DNA from: Candidatus Rifleibacteriota bacterium
Lineage (GTDB): Bacteria > Muiribacteriota > Ozemobacteria > Ozemobacterales > Ozemobacteraceae
Direction of reading: 5' to 3'
Length of the DNA: 37,358 bases
Assembly: GCA_028689875.1 (NCBI GenBank)
Contig: JAQVCG010000013.1
Coordinates: 1 to 37,358, forward strand
The translations under genes were made by a program, and so were the position numbers. The notes beneath the pieces were generated by a model. The model did no database searches. It had not been told where the DNA came from and saw nothing but the letters and a program-made list of their open reading frames with translations. Below are positions 1 to 7,843 of this stretch, piece by piece; position 1 is the first letter of the stretch, and every line of letters begins with the position of its first letter.

Positions 1-87
1 TTTATTGAAAAAGCAACCTGGGATGACGATGGAATAAAGGTTGAATGTAGTATTCACGGTTGTTCAGAAACTACTTGGGGCGGTTGA
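1..87 (+). CDS. 3' end of an unidentified protein-coding gene (partial)
   Basis: The first frame is open from the window edge to a TGA at 85-87 and gives the last 28 residues of a protein, ending in ETTWGG. The tail is acidic and contains two cysteines and several Trp, Glu and Asp residues. It converges on flgI with only 12 bases between the two stop codons. No family can be recognised from such a short piece. It is called a gene because it is an open frame to the edge and fits the gap left by flgI, but it could be chance. Confidence 0.4.
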   Translation, partial: FIEKATWDDDGIKVECSIHGCSETTWGG

Positions 88-99
88 TCATTATATTTT

Positions 100-1176
100 T
101 TACATGAGTTTCAACTCGCCATGCAGAGCTCCGGCGACATTTAATGCCTGAAAAATCGCAATTAAATCTTTTGGGGTAGCGCCGACAGCATTTAGTGCGG
201 CAACAAGGTCGTCGACAGTTGTTTCTGCTTCAACATCCACTAGAGTTCCTTGAACAGCGTTCTTTTTGTCTCCATTTTGTTGGTTGTCATTCCCAACCGC
301 AATTTTTATTCCGTTGTGAGATATCGCTGTCTTACTTATTCTGACATTATTGCCAACTATTACGGTTCCGGTGCGCTCATTAATTACCACTCTATTGGGT
401 TCTTCAACTTTTAACGTTAAATTTTCGATATTTGCGGCAAAACTGACCGGATCATCAGATAAGCCCTTTGGAATAGTAACCTCTATTTGTCCCGGATTAG
501 TTATGGATGCCCAACCCATTCCATAACGTTGATCAATCGCTTCTTTTACTTTTCTTGAAAGAATTAAATCTTTTTCTTGAAGTAAAATACTGAATTTTCC
601 TGATCTTGCAAATTTGTCATCAACGCCTCTTTCAACAGTAGCTCCTTTAGAAATATAGCCTACCGTTAAATGGTTCTTCTGAACCCCTTTTGCAGAGCCT
701 GTTGAGCCGCTTTCAAATCCCCCTACAGAAACCGCGCCTTGAGCAACCGCATAAATGTTGCCGTCATTAGCCTTAAGCATGGTCGGTAATAGAACCCCGC
801 CTTGTAAACTTTTAGCATCGCCGATAGAACTTATTGTTACATCAATAAATTCGCCGGGTCTTCCATAACCGGGTAGCATTGAAGTGACTATTACAGCAGC
901 TGAGTTTTTTGAAGCAATTTGAGAATCAGATAATTCCATTCCTAAATTACGAAACATACCTTTTATCATTTCAAGACTCATTTCGCTCTTGTCTCCGGTT
1001 CCATTTAAGCCGGTAACCAGACCATACCCGATAATCTGATATTCGCGGTTGCCGCTTAGGGCAGAAATGTCTTTTATTCTTACCGAAGCTTGTGCATAAC
1101 AAGCACTAAAACTATTTGCTGATATAAATAATGTAATAATGATAAATATTGTTGTTAAATGTTTGTTTGCCAGCAT
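100..1176 (-). CDS. flgI: Flagellar basal-body P-ring protein FlgI
   Basis: FlgI forms the periplasmic P-ring around the flagellar rod, so it marks a flagellated diderm. The 358-residue product is close to the usual family length (about 365). It starts with a Sec signal peptide: Lys at residue 5, a hydrophobic stretch at about 8-24, and a probable cleavage site after CYAQA at residue 30. Family-typical segments follow: RIKDI, YGLVTGLNGTGD, the MLPGYGRPGEF stretch and the C-terminal DLVAALNAVGATPKDLIAIFQ region. The ATG at 1174-1176 is preceded by AGGAG on the minus strand. No other flagellar gene lies in the window; any flgH or flgJ partner would lie outside it, unless the partial gene at 1-87 is one, which I cannot tell. 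Confidence 0.97.
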   Translation of the reverse strand: MLANKHLTTIFIIITLFISANSFSACYAQASVRIKDISALSGNREYQIIGYGLVTGLNGTGDKSEMSLEMIKGMFRNLGMELSDSQIASKNSAAVIVTSMLPGYGRPGEFIDVTISSIGDAKSLQGGVLLPTMLKANDGNIYAVAQGAVSVGGFESGSTGSAKGVQKNHLTVGYISKGATVERGVDDKFARSGKFSILLQEKDLILSRKVKEAIDQRYGMGWASITNPGQIEVTIPKGLSDDPVSFAANIENLTLKVEEPNRVVINERTGTVIVGNNVRISKTAISHNGIKIAVGNDNQQNGDKKNAVQGTLVDVEAETTVDDLVAALNAVGATPKDLIAIFQALNVAGALHGELKLM

Positions 1177-1289
1177 GCCCTGCTCCTAATGTTTTTTCTG
1201 TGAAGCATATTATTCACTTGTAATATCGACAAAATGCCAACAAAAAATTAGTTTTCTTTTTTGCTAAGTTTGTATTACTATTTTTTTCT

Positions 1290-1979
1290 ATGAACAAAAT
1301 TGATTACAATATGGATGATTTTATTGATTTGTTGCGTGAAGCGCCTGCTGATAACGTTTTTAATCCTTGGTGGCAAAATGATCTCGAAAACGATGATTAC
1401 TCGAATGCATACGAAATAAGGCAACACCAACTTAAGACATATTTGTCTGAGAGAATTAATAAAGTAAAAATATTACTGGTCGGTGAAGCTTTGGGATACC
1501 AAGGCGGTCATTTCAGCGGAATTGCTATGACTTCTGAGCGAATGCTACTTGGACACCTTTCAAATAAAGGAATAGAACCCGAGCATGTTTTTAAAAATCT
1601 TATGCCGTGCAGAACCAGTAAGGCTGAAATCAAAAAGGACGGATTTAACGAACCAACTGCAACGGTAGTTTGGCAACATTTATTAAACTCAAATGTTTCT
1701 CCATATAGCTTCTTGATATGGAACGCTTTTCCGTGGCATCCATATTCTAAGACCAAGGGTCTGCTTTCAAATCGAACTCCAACCGAATTAGAACTTAGCA
1801 GAGGATTACCTGTTCTTCTAAAAATAATAGATATCTTTACACCGCAAAAAATAATTGCGGTGGGCGAAAAGGCTTCTTTTTGTCTCACTAAAGGTGGTAT
1901 AGATCATAAGAAAGTCAGGCACCCCGCTAATGGCGGAGTACCTAAATTTAAAGAACAAATTTCTTTTCACCTTAAATAG
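1290..1979 (+). CDS. Uracil-DNA glycosylase superfamily protein
   Basis: Probable DNA repair enzyme removing uracil, or a related base, from DNA. The 229-residue protein shows the superfamily signatures: a GEALGYQGG motif at about 65-73 in the position of the water-activating loop, an aromatic-rich WNAFPWHP segment, and a C-terminal RHPANGG motif with His211 matching the DNA-intercalating HPS/HPA loop. The canonical Asp of family 1 (GQDPY) is absent, so the exact subfamily is open. The ATG at 1290 has no visible Shine-Dalgarno sequence. A TACTAT hexamer at 1276-1281 lies so close that the transcript may be nearly leaderless. An alternative ATG lies at 1311. It ends directly against the ktrB start, so it probably heads that operon. 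Confidence 0.82.
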   Translation: MNKIDYNMDDFIDLLREAPADNVFNPWWQNDLENDDYSNAYEIRQHQLKTYLSERINKVKILLVGEALGYQGGHFSGIAMTSERMLLGHLSNKGIEPEHVFKNLMPCRTSKAEIKKDGFNEPTATVVWQHLLNSNVSPYSFLIWNAFPWHPYSKTKGLLSNRTPTELELSRGLPVLLKIIDIFTPQKIIAVGEKASFCLTKGGIDHKKVRHPANGGVPKFKEQISFHLK

Positions 1980-3443
1980 ATGACAATTTTAGATTATCCA
2001 ATTATTATACTGTTAATTATTGTAGGAATATTTTGGCTGTATTTTATAGCTAAAGACAGTAAAGATAGAAAATTAAATTTTCGCAGACATTATAAAAATA
2101 TAAAATATAATGGCCGTATAAATAAAAGTCTATTATTGCTATTTGCAGGAAACCCAGCACTTGTTATAATATCTACTTTTTTTATACTGGGATTTATCGG
2201 CACTTTGCTGCTCATGACTCCGTTTGCCACACATGACGGTATAAATTTTTCAGATGCGGTGTTTACGGCGGTTAGCGCTTCTTGTGTGACCGGATTGATA
2301 ACATTGGATACACCCGCTGCTTTTACGGGCTATGGGCAATTTTTTATTTTGTTGCTTATACAGCTTGGTGGTTTGGGGATTATGACAATTGGAACAGTTG
2401 CTTTGGCAATAGTTGGTTACAGGTTTAGTTTAAAAGAAGAAGTTTTATTGAAAACTCTGACAGAAACAGGGCACAAAGATATTTTGAGCTCATTAAGCTT
2501 AGTGTTGAAGACAACAATAGTCACTGAAAGCATTGGTGCGATCATATTGTCATCACTTTTTTATGATTCAGGTCTGGAGTTTAAAGATGCTATTTGGCAT
2601 GGCTTGTTTACTTCAGTTTCTGCTTTTTGTAATGCAGGTTTTTCGTTGCAGCAGGAGAGTCTTATAAGTTTTCAGAGCAACCCCGGTGTTCTATATACTG
2701 TTGCTACCTTGATCGTATTAGGAGGATTTGCGCCTGCTACAACTTTTATAATTCCAAAATTCATTAGTGGAAAAAAAATAGAGTTAATACACTGGCTGCC
2801 GCTTGTGACTACCTTTGTGTTGATTATTGCTTGTGCATTAATTATTCTAATTTTTGAATGGGATAAAGCTTTTGAATATCTATCGTTAGGCGACAAATTT
2901 CATAATGCACTATTCCAATCTGTAACATTAAGGACAGCAGGTTTTAACTCAGTGGATTTTTCAAAGCTATCAAATATCACCTATTTAACAATGTTGTTTG
3001 CTATGTTTGTCGGAGGTAGTCCGGGCGGCACTGCAGGTGGTATCAAGACAACAACACTCGCAGTGTTGTTCTTAACTTTCTGGGCGAACATTACAGGGCG
3101 TTCAGATGTTATTGTACAAAACAGAAGGATTGGATATGAAACTATTTATAAAGCAGTTACAATAGTTGTTGCCGGTTTAATTTTAATTTTCTTTGGAGTT
3201 TTTATTCTTGAGGTTACGCAAGATATTAGTATAAAGACGATTGTTTTTGAAGTGATATCAGCAATTGCAACTGTCGGACTTTCGATTGGGGGAACTTTAC
3301 AATTAGACTCTCTAGGCAAATTTATTGTAGCATTTATTATGTTTTCGGGTAGAATTGGCCCTCTAACTCTTTTTATGTTGTTGAATAATAATACACAATC
3401 AAGTCGAACAAATCATCTTGAAGCAAAAGTTTTGCTTAGTTGA
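1980..3443 (+). CDS. ktrB: Potassium uptake channel subunit KtrB/TrkH
   Basis: Membrane subunit of a K+ (often Na+-coupled) uptake system. The 487-residue protein is almost entirely hydrophobic and contains the four pore-loop repeats of the superfamily: SASCVTGL (Gly at about 105), SAFCNAGFS, TLRTAGFNS and AIATVGLS, each carrying the selectivity-filter glycine. The GGSPGGTAGGIKTTT stretch before the last repeat is the KtrB/TrkH gating-loop region. The start codon directly follows the upstream TAG stop without a clear ribosome site, which suggests translational coupling. Its partner ktrA follows after 10 bases. Pairing with a small single-unit RCK protein favours Ktr over Trk. Confidence 0.95.
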   Translation: MTILDYPIIILLIIVGIFWLYFIAKDSKDRKLNFRRHYKNIKYNGRINKSLLLLFAGNPALVIISTFFILGFIGTLLLMTPFATHDGINFSDAVFTAVSASCVTGLITLDTPAAFTGYGQFFILLLIQLGGLGIMTIGTVALAIVGYRFSLKEEVLLKTLTETGHKDILSSLSLVLKTTIVTESIGAIILSSLFYDSGLEFKDAIWHGLFTSVSAFCNAGFSLQQESLISFQSNPGVLYTVATLIVLGGFAPATTFIIPKFISGKKIELIHWLPLVTTFVLIIACALIILIFEWDKAFEYLSLGDKFHNALFQSVTLRTAGFNSVDFSKLSNITYLTMLFAMFVGGSPGGTAGGIKTTTLAVLFLTFWANITGRSDVIVQNRRIGYETIYKAVTIVVAGLILIFFGVFILEVTQDISIKTIVFEVISAIATVGLSIGGTLQLDSLGKFIVAFIMFSGRIGPLTLFMLLNNNTQSSRTNHLEAKVLLS

Positions 3444-3453
3444 GGGAGAAAAT

Positions 3454-4113
3454 ATGGCACAGCAGATTATAGTAATTGGTCTTGGACATTTTGGAATGTC
3501 GCTTGCACGTTCTCTAGCAGCAAATAAAGCTGAGGTGTTAGCAGTAGATAATAAAAAAAATTTGGTTGAAGAAGCAGCTAAATTTGCTACTGAGGCTATT
3601 TGGGCTGATGCAACAGATGAACTTGGATTAGCTGAGCTTGAGCCGGGAAAAAGAGATATTGCTGTATGCGCAATAGGTGAAGAATCAAGGGAATCGTCGA
3701 TTATTTGCACTGCATTACTTAGGCAAATGGGATGCAAAAAAGTTGTTGCCAGAGCTAATACCCCAATGCATCAGAGAATATTGAAATTAGTGGGAGCTCA
3801 TCAGATTATAAACCCTGAACAAGAATTTGGTGTTAAATTCGCAAATAAACTTTTATACAGCGATATAATTGCTGACACAAATATTTCAGAAAACCTAAGT
3901 ATTACAGAAATAAGCGTTCAGCCTTCAATGATTGGAAAAACTCTAATTGAGTTGGAATTGCCAAAAAAGTTTGGCGTAATTGTAGCCGGAATTAGGGATA
4001 AAAATAATAACAGGATTATACAGCCTCTGCCAAATATTCCATTAAAGGAAAAGGAAAATATAATCATTGTATCAAATGAAGACTCTATAAGAAAACTATT
4101 AAAGGAGGTTTGA
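3454..4113 (+). CDS. ktrA: Potassium uptake regulatory subunit KtrA (RCK protein)
   Basis: Cytoplasmic nucleotide-binding ring subunit that gates KtrB. The 219-residue product has an RCK_N Rossmann domain (about 1-120) with the GLGHFG dinucleotide motif near residue 9 and an acidic residue (AVD) at the end of strand 2. A C-terminal RCK_C domain follows (about 140-219). The start at 3454 is chosen because GAGGGAG ends a few bases before it and the protein then begins MAQQIIVIGLG, typical of KtrA. A longer frame from 3418 would overlap ktrB and add 12 residues unlike the family. KtrA proteins bind ATP/ADP or NAD(H), and the RCK_C domain often binds c-di-AMP. Confidence 0.94.
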   Translation: MAQQIIVIGLGHFGMSLARSLAANKAEVLAVDNKKNLVEEAAKFATEAIWADATDELGLAELEPGKRDIAVCAIGEESRESSIICTALLRQMGCKKVVARANTPMHQRILKLVGAHQIINPEQEFGVKFANKLLYSDIIADTNISENLSITEISVQPSMIGKTLIELELPKKFGVIVAGIRDKNNNRIIQPLPNIPLKEKENIIIVSNEDSIRKLLKEV

Positions 4114-4114
4114 G

Positions 4115-4795
4115 ATGGTTATTGCTCAAACCGTAAAAATAAGAATGTCTTTTCTAATATTCTTAAATTTGCTTATGGGGATTGCTTGTATTTGGGCGTT
4201 GTCAAGAATGGCTCCCGCTGTTCAAAATATAATACATAAAAATGAACGTTCTCTTGATATTTGTGAAAAAATGTTTGTTCTGTTGATTAAAGTAACTAAT
4301 AACAAAGATGAGAGTCAGAACAAAATTTTTGATTTTGAAAAGCTTTTAGAATTGGCTTCTAAAAATATAACAGAGGAGAATGAGGAAGAGCTGATTGACC
4401 AAATAAAGGTCTATTATAAATATGCTTTAAATGGAGATATTAAAGCATTAGAAAAAACTGTTGAAAAAATAAGTTCTTTATCAGAAATCAACAGAAACGC
4501 AATTAATGCTGCTGACAAAGTCAGTAAAAAATTTGCTGTGGCAGGTTCATGGTTCGTTGTATTTTGGGCATCAGGAATGTTTTTCTTGGGAATGCATTAT
4601 AAAAGGATGCTGATTAAAAATTTAATACATCCTCTTGAAGAGATATCTGCTGTATTAAATGCAAATTTGATTGGCGACAATTTTCGCAGATGTTCAGGTC
4701 ATGAATCAAGCGATGATATTAATGACATATACAGCAAAATCAATTTAATATTGGATAAAAAATCGGCCGGCCTCGAAAGTGAGTCCGACCGATGA
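4115..4795 (+). CDS. Membrane protein with extracytoplasmic helical domain and HAMP, no output domain
   Basis: A 226-residue protein with the topology of a chemoreceptor or sensor-kinase N-terminus. A membrane helix at about 11-33 is followed by a helical, charged extracytoplasmic region of about 105 residues and a second membrane helix at about 142-162. A HAMP-like segment then begins at the NLIHPLEEIS region, with the conserved Pro, and carries DDINDIYSKIN near the end. It stops there, without kinase, methyl-accepting or cyclase domain. The ATG follows AAAGGAGG and lies one base after the ktrA stop, so it is co-transcribed and probably coupled with the K+ system. A role as osmo-sensor or accessory subunit of Ktr is inference. 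Its last codons also encode the adhE terminator on the other strand. Confidence 0.8.
   Translation: MVIAQTVKIRMSFLIFLNLLMGIACIWALSRMAPAVQNIIHKNERSLDICEKMFVLLIKVTNNKDESQNKIFDFEKLLELASKNITEENEEELIDQIKVYYKYALNGDIKALEKTVEKISSLSEINRNAINAADKVSKKFAVAGSWFVVFWASGMFFLGMHYKRMLIKNLIHPLEEISAVLNANLIGDNFRRCSGHESSDDINDIYSKINLILDKKSAGLESESDR
4757..4793 (-). terminator. Intrinsic terminator of adhE, embedded in the convergent gene
   Basis: Read on the minus strand, ATCGGTCGGACTC and GAGGCCGGCCGAT pair as a GC-rich stem with two mismatches around a short loop, followed by six T (4762 down to 4757). The adhE stop codon is at 4823, about 30 bases upstream. The whole element lies inside the last dozen codons of the opposite-strand HAMP protein gene. 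Confidence 0.75.
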
Positions 4796-4822
4796 ACAAT
4801 TAGAGAGGAGCTCGAATGAAAG

Positions 4823-7408
4823 CTATTTACCTTCAAATGCATTTATATACATTTGTTTGATTTCGCTTATCAGCGGATATCTGGGGTTTGCCCCGGTGCA
4901 TTGATCGTCGAATGCTTCTTCACTCATTTCATCTAACCCGGCAAAGAATTTCACTTCAGAAATTCCTGCATCTTTGATGCTTGATGGTATATTGACCACA
5001 TTTTTTAATTTATTAATAGCTTCGATTAAGAGTTCTACTTTTTCTTCATCGCTGTTTCCACCAAGTCTTAAATAATCAGCTATTCTTGCATATCTCCATT
5101 GTGCATTCGGATATTTGTATTGAGGGAATGCTGTTTGTTTGCGCGGGTTGTCAACAGCGTTAAACTTAATAACTTCATTTATTAAAAGTGCATTTGCCAG
5201 CCCGTGTGGCAGGTGATGATGAGCACCCAGTTTATGAGCCATAGAGTGACAGACTCCTAAGAATGCATTCGCAAATGCCATTCCTGCCATAGACGCAGCA
5301 TGCGCCATCTTTTCTCGTGCTTTGAAGTTTGCGCTGCCTTCTGAATAAGCCTGAGGTAAATATTTAAAAACAAGTCTGATAGCTTCGAGAGCCATTCCAT
5401 TTGAGAACTCTGATGCCAAAACAGATACGTAAGCTTCAATGGCATGAACTAAAGCATCTATCCCTGACGCTGCAGTGAGACTTTTGGGCATATCTGACAT
5501 AAGCTCTGCATCTATAATGGCCATGTCGGGAGTTAGCTCATAATCTGCTAACGGGTATTTGACACCTGTTGTTTCATCGGTTATAACCGCAAAAGGTGTT
5601 ACCTCAGAACCGGTGCCGGCTGAAGTCGGTATAGCAACCATTATGGCTTTTTTGCCTAAAGTTGGAAACTTGTAAACTCGTTTTCTGATATCCATAAAAC
5701 GCATTGCTAAGTCTTCGAACCTGACTTCAGGATGCTCATACATTACCCACATAATTTTTGCTGCATCCATTGGCGAGCCGCCACCTAAGGCTATGATTGT
5801 GTCAGGCTCAAACGATATCATTTCTTGAACACCTCGGCGAGCAACGGCCAAAGTCGGGTCAGGTTCAACTCCCGTAAAAATTTTAATCTCTATTCCGTTG
5901 CTTTCTAAAACATGCGTAATTTTATCTACAAATCCTTTATCGAATAAAAATTTGTCGGTTACAATAAAAGCACGTTTTTTACCCAAATCCTTTAATTCAT
6001 CAATGGCAATGCTTAAACACCCGTATTTGAAATAAACTCTTTCCGGCACTCTAAACCACAACATATTTTCTCGTCTTTCTGCTACAGTCTTTATATTTAG
6101 CAAATGTTTGACTCCTACATTCTCAGAAATACTGTTTCCGCCCCAAGATCCGCATCCCAATGTTAATGACGGAGCCAGTTTGAAATTGTAAATGTCGCCG
6201 ATAGCACCTTGTGAAGAAGGCATATTCAAAATTACGCGCCCTGTTTTCATTTTTGCGCTAAACTGTGCTATTCGATCTTTAGAGGTGTTTTGGTCGGTGT
6301 AAAGAACAGATGTGTGCCCAAATCCGCCATGCTCAACCAAAGTTTCAGCCATATTTACGGCTTCATCAAAAGACTGAGCTCTATACATAGCAAGCACAGG
6401 GGAAAGTTTCTCGTGTGCAAAAGGTTCAGACAATTCGACTGAGTCTACTTCTCCAATTAGAATTTTAGTATCTTGGGAAACTTGTATTCCTGCCATTTCT
6501 GCTATTCTCGCAGCACTCTGCCCAACTATATTTGCGTTAAGTTTTCCATTGATTAAAATTATTTGTCTTACAGAGTCAATTTCATCTTCTTTTAAAACAT
6601 ATGCTCCTCTGGCAATGAATTCGTCTCTGACGGAATCATATATTTCATCTAAAACGATTACCGATTGTTCAGATGCGCAAATGACTCCATTATCAAAACT
6701 TTTTGAAAGTAAAATTGAGTTTACAGCCATTTTAATGTGTGCTGTTTCATCAATTATTGCCGGTGTATTACCGGCTCCTACTCCGATAGCCGGTTTGCCT
6801 GATGAATAAGCTGCTTTTACCATTCCCGGACCGCCCGTTGCTAAGGTTAGATCTGTTTCACGCATCACACTTTGAGACAATTCAACAGAAGGTTCGTCTA
6901 TCCAAGCAATTATGTTTTCAGGTGCTCCGGCTTTAAGAGCTGCCTCATATACTATTCGGGCGGCTTCAATTGTTGAATTTTTTGCTCTGGGGTGTGGCGA
7001 AAATATTATGCCATTTCGTGTTTTTAAAGCTAATAAAGCTTTGAATATTGCTGTGGAAGTCGGATTGGTTGTAGGAACAACAGCGGCAATTACGCCAATG
7101 GGCTCTGCTATTTTAGTGATTCCAAATGATTTGTCGTATTCGATTACGCCACAGGTTTTGTCATCTTTGTATTGGTTGTAAATATATTCTGAAGCAAAGT
7201 GATTTTTTATCACCTTATCTTCAACAATGCCCATACCTGTTTCTTCATAAGCTAATTTAGCAAGTTTAATTCTGTTGTTGTTTGCCGCCATAGCAGCTTG
7301 TCGAAATATTTCATCAACCTGTTTCTGAGAAAAACTAGAGAATATTTTCTGCGCCGCTCGAACTTTTTCGATTGTGGTTTTTAGGGTTTCAAGGTTGTTT
7401 ACTGTCAT
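4823..7408 (-). CDS. adhE: Bifunctional acetaldehyde-CoA/alcohol dehydrogenase AdhE
   Basis: Reduces acetyl-CoA to acetaldehyde and then ethanol, re-oxidising two NADH. The 861-residue protein has the two expected halves. The N-terminal aldehyde dehydrogenase domain (about 1-440) has the catalytic cysteine in GVICASEQ at residue 244. The C-terminal iron-dependent alcohol dehydrogenase (about 450-861) has the GGGSPMDAAK nucleotide motif, the DALVHAIEAY metal segment and the HSMAHKLGAHHHLPHG histidines. The ATG follows AAAGGA on the minus strand. It is monocistronic, with a terminator at 4757-4793. Two near-palindromic operators at 7483-7498 and 7516-7531 lie upstream, suggesting Rex (NADH/NAD+) control. 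Confidence 0.97.
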   Translation of the reverse strand: MTVNNLETLKTTIEKVRAAQKIFSSFSQKQVDEIFRQAAMAANNNRIKLAKLAYEETGMGIVEDKVIKNHFASEYIYNQYKDDKTCGVIEYDKSFGITKIAEPIGVIAAVVPTTNPTSTAIFKALLALKTRNGIIFSPHPRAKNSTIEAARIVYEAALKAGAPENIIAWIDEPSVELSQSVMRETDLTLATGGPGMVKAAYSSGKPAIGVGAGNTPAIIDETAHIKMAVNSILLSKSFDNGVICASEQSVIVLDEIYDSVRDEFIARGAYVLKEDEIDSVRQIILINGKLNANIVGQSAARIAEMAGIQVSQDTKILIGEVDSVELSEPFAHEKLSPVLAMYRAQSFDEAVNMAETLVEHGGFGHTSVLYTDQNTSKDRIAQFSAKMKTGRVILNMPSSQGAIGDIYNFKLAPSLTLGCGSWGGNSISENVGVKHLLNIKTVAERRENMLWFRVPERVYFKYGCLSIAIDELKDLGKKRAFIVTDKFLFDKGFVDKITHVLESNGIEIKIFTGVEPDPTLAVARRGVQEMISFEPDTIIALGGGSPMDAAKIMWVMYEHPEVRFEDLAMRFMDIRKRVYKFPTLGKKAIMVAIPTSAGTGSEVTPFAVITDETTGVKYPLADYELTPDMAIIDAELMSDMPKSLTAASGIDALVHAIEAYVSVLASEFSNGMALEAIRLVFKYLPQAYSEGSANFKAREKMAHAASMAGMAFANAFLGVCHSMAHKLGAHHHLPHGLANALLINEVIKFNAVDNPRKQTAFPQYKYPNAQWRYARIADYLRLGGNSDEEKVELLIEAINKLKNVVNIPSSIKDAGISEVKFFAGLDEMSEEAFDDQCTGANPRYPLISEIKQMYINAFEGK

Positions 7409-7482
7409 AAGAAAATCCTTTCTGAAGTTCAGATATGTGGAAGCAAGACAGGAAAATTAAAAAACGTTTTTTTACTTAACCA

Positions 7483-7498
7483 TGTGAAATATATCACA
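7483..7498. promoter_or_regulatory. Rex-like operator, adhE-proximal copy
   Basis: TGTGA-AATATA-TCACA is a perfect inverted repeat, extended to ATCACAAA on one side. It matches the Rex consensus TTGTGAANNNNTTCACAA closely. It lies about 75 bases before the adhE start on the minus strand. The same half-sites are also those of CRP, but the second copy next door, the third copy before the hydrogenases, and the target genes favour Rex. No regulator gene is in the window. Confidence 0.7.
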
Positions 7499-7544
7499 AA
7501 CTTTTTGATAGTGCAAGTGAAATTTTTCACAAACTTTTTGATAG
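7484..7544. repeat. Tandem 28-base direct repeat carrying the two Rex-like operators
   Basis: Bases 7484-7511 and 7517-7544 agree at 26 of 28 positions. The two differences fall in the non-conserved operator centre. Each unit is an operator followed by the same 14 bases ending in TTTTTGATAG, so the whole unit was duplicated and not only the binding site. Confidence 0.9.
7516..7531. promoter_or_regulatory. Rex-like operator, adhE-distal copy
   Basis: AGTGA-AATTTT-TCACA, with the GTGAAA/TTTCAC arms intact, lies 33 bases (about three helical turns) from the first copy. Read on the minus strand, its TTGTGA arm could serve as a -35 element, with TATCAA 16 bases further on as -10, so Rex binding would block the adhE promoter. 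Confidence 0.68.
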
Positions 7545-7734
7545 GTTATTATTTAATTTTGTATCCTTTGTTTTTGAGCATTTTCTCTCATTTCATTTTT
7601 TCATTTTGCTTTGTTATATTTTATCCCATTTTGTTGTGTTTCATTTATATTTCTATTGTTATTTTTGTTTTCTTAAAAAAAATTCGTTTCAGGTAAAAAA
7701 TTTGACTTGTTTATGCGCTTATGATAGCCTCACT
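7545..7734. other. T-rich non-coding spacer and antiporter promoter
   Basis: This completes the account of the 435-base gap between adhE and the antiporter gene. From 7545 to about 7690 the plus strand is extremely T-rich, with a few short open frames that look hydrophobic only because of TTT codons; I see no gene there. Near its end TTGACT (7702-7707) and TAGCCT (7725-7730) are 17 bases apart, with a TG extended -10. That predicts transcription starting at about 7737, exactly where the riboswitch aptamer begins. The -10 is weak, so the promoter call is tentative. Confidence 0.5.
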
Positions 7735-7822
7735 TGAAGGGAATGAAGTGCTCCCTTGGCTTGCCTAAACCGCTAATAACAGCTGATGACTTCTGTATAA
7801 CGCAGAAGTCATCTGTTTTTTT
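7735..7822 (+). ncRNA. Fluoride riboswitch (crcB motif) with terminator expression platform
   Basis: The sequence carries the crcB-motif hallmarks: an AAGGGA/TCCCTT stem P1 (7737-7742 with 7752-7757) closing an ATGAAGTGC loop, then AAACCGC, a short GCT/AGC hairpin, and the conserved GCTGATGACTTCTG block at 7782-7795. GAAGT in the first loop (7745-7749) is complementary to ACTTC (7789-7793), which is the pseudoknot of this riboswitch class. The same ACTTC also forms the 5' arm of the downstream terminator, so ligand binding and termination exclude each other. A small GGCTTGCC hairpin between P1 and AAACC is an optional insertion. In known members fluoride stabilises the pseudoknot and switches transcription on. 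Confidence 0.9.
7785..7822 (+). terminator. Riboswitch-controlled intrinsic terminator
   Basis: GATGACTTCTG (7785-7795) pairs perfectly with CAGAAGTCATC (7803-7813), 11 base pairs with a 7-base loop, and is followed by TG and seven T. It lies in the leader 22 bases before the antiporter start and uses aptamer bases for its left arm, so it is an attenuator and not an end-of-gene signal. Confidence 0.9.
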
Positions 7823-7843
7823 AGCAACAGATAAGGAGCTTAT

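Noticed and set aside
1177-1289. Sigma-54 or sigma-28 promoter before flgI
   Set aside because: TTGGCA is present but no GC at the -12 position at proper spacing; GTCGATAT resembles a sigma-28 -10, but the matching -35 is misplaced.
3418-3453. Longer N-terminus for KtrA starting at 3418
   Set aside because: It overlaps ktrB, has no ribosome site and adds 12 residues not seen in the family; the ATG at 3454 has GAGGGAG and the standard beginning.
7483-7531. CRP sites (TGTGA-N6-TCACA)
   Set aside because: The half-sites fit CRP as well, but the target genes (adhE, hydrogenases), the anaerobic setting and the operator placed on the -35 fit Rex better. Not fully excluded.
7484-7696. A 70-codon open frame on the plus strand that would encode a hydrophobic peptide
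   Set aside because: It starts inside the operator repeat, has no ribosome site, and its hydrophobicity comes from the T-rich base composition.
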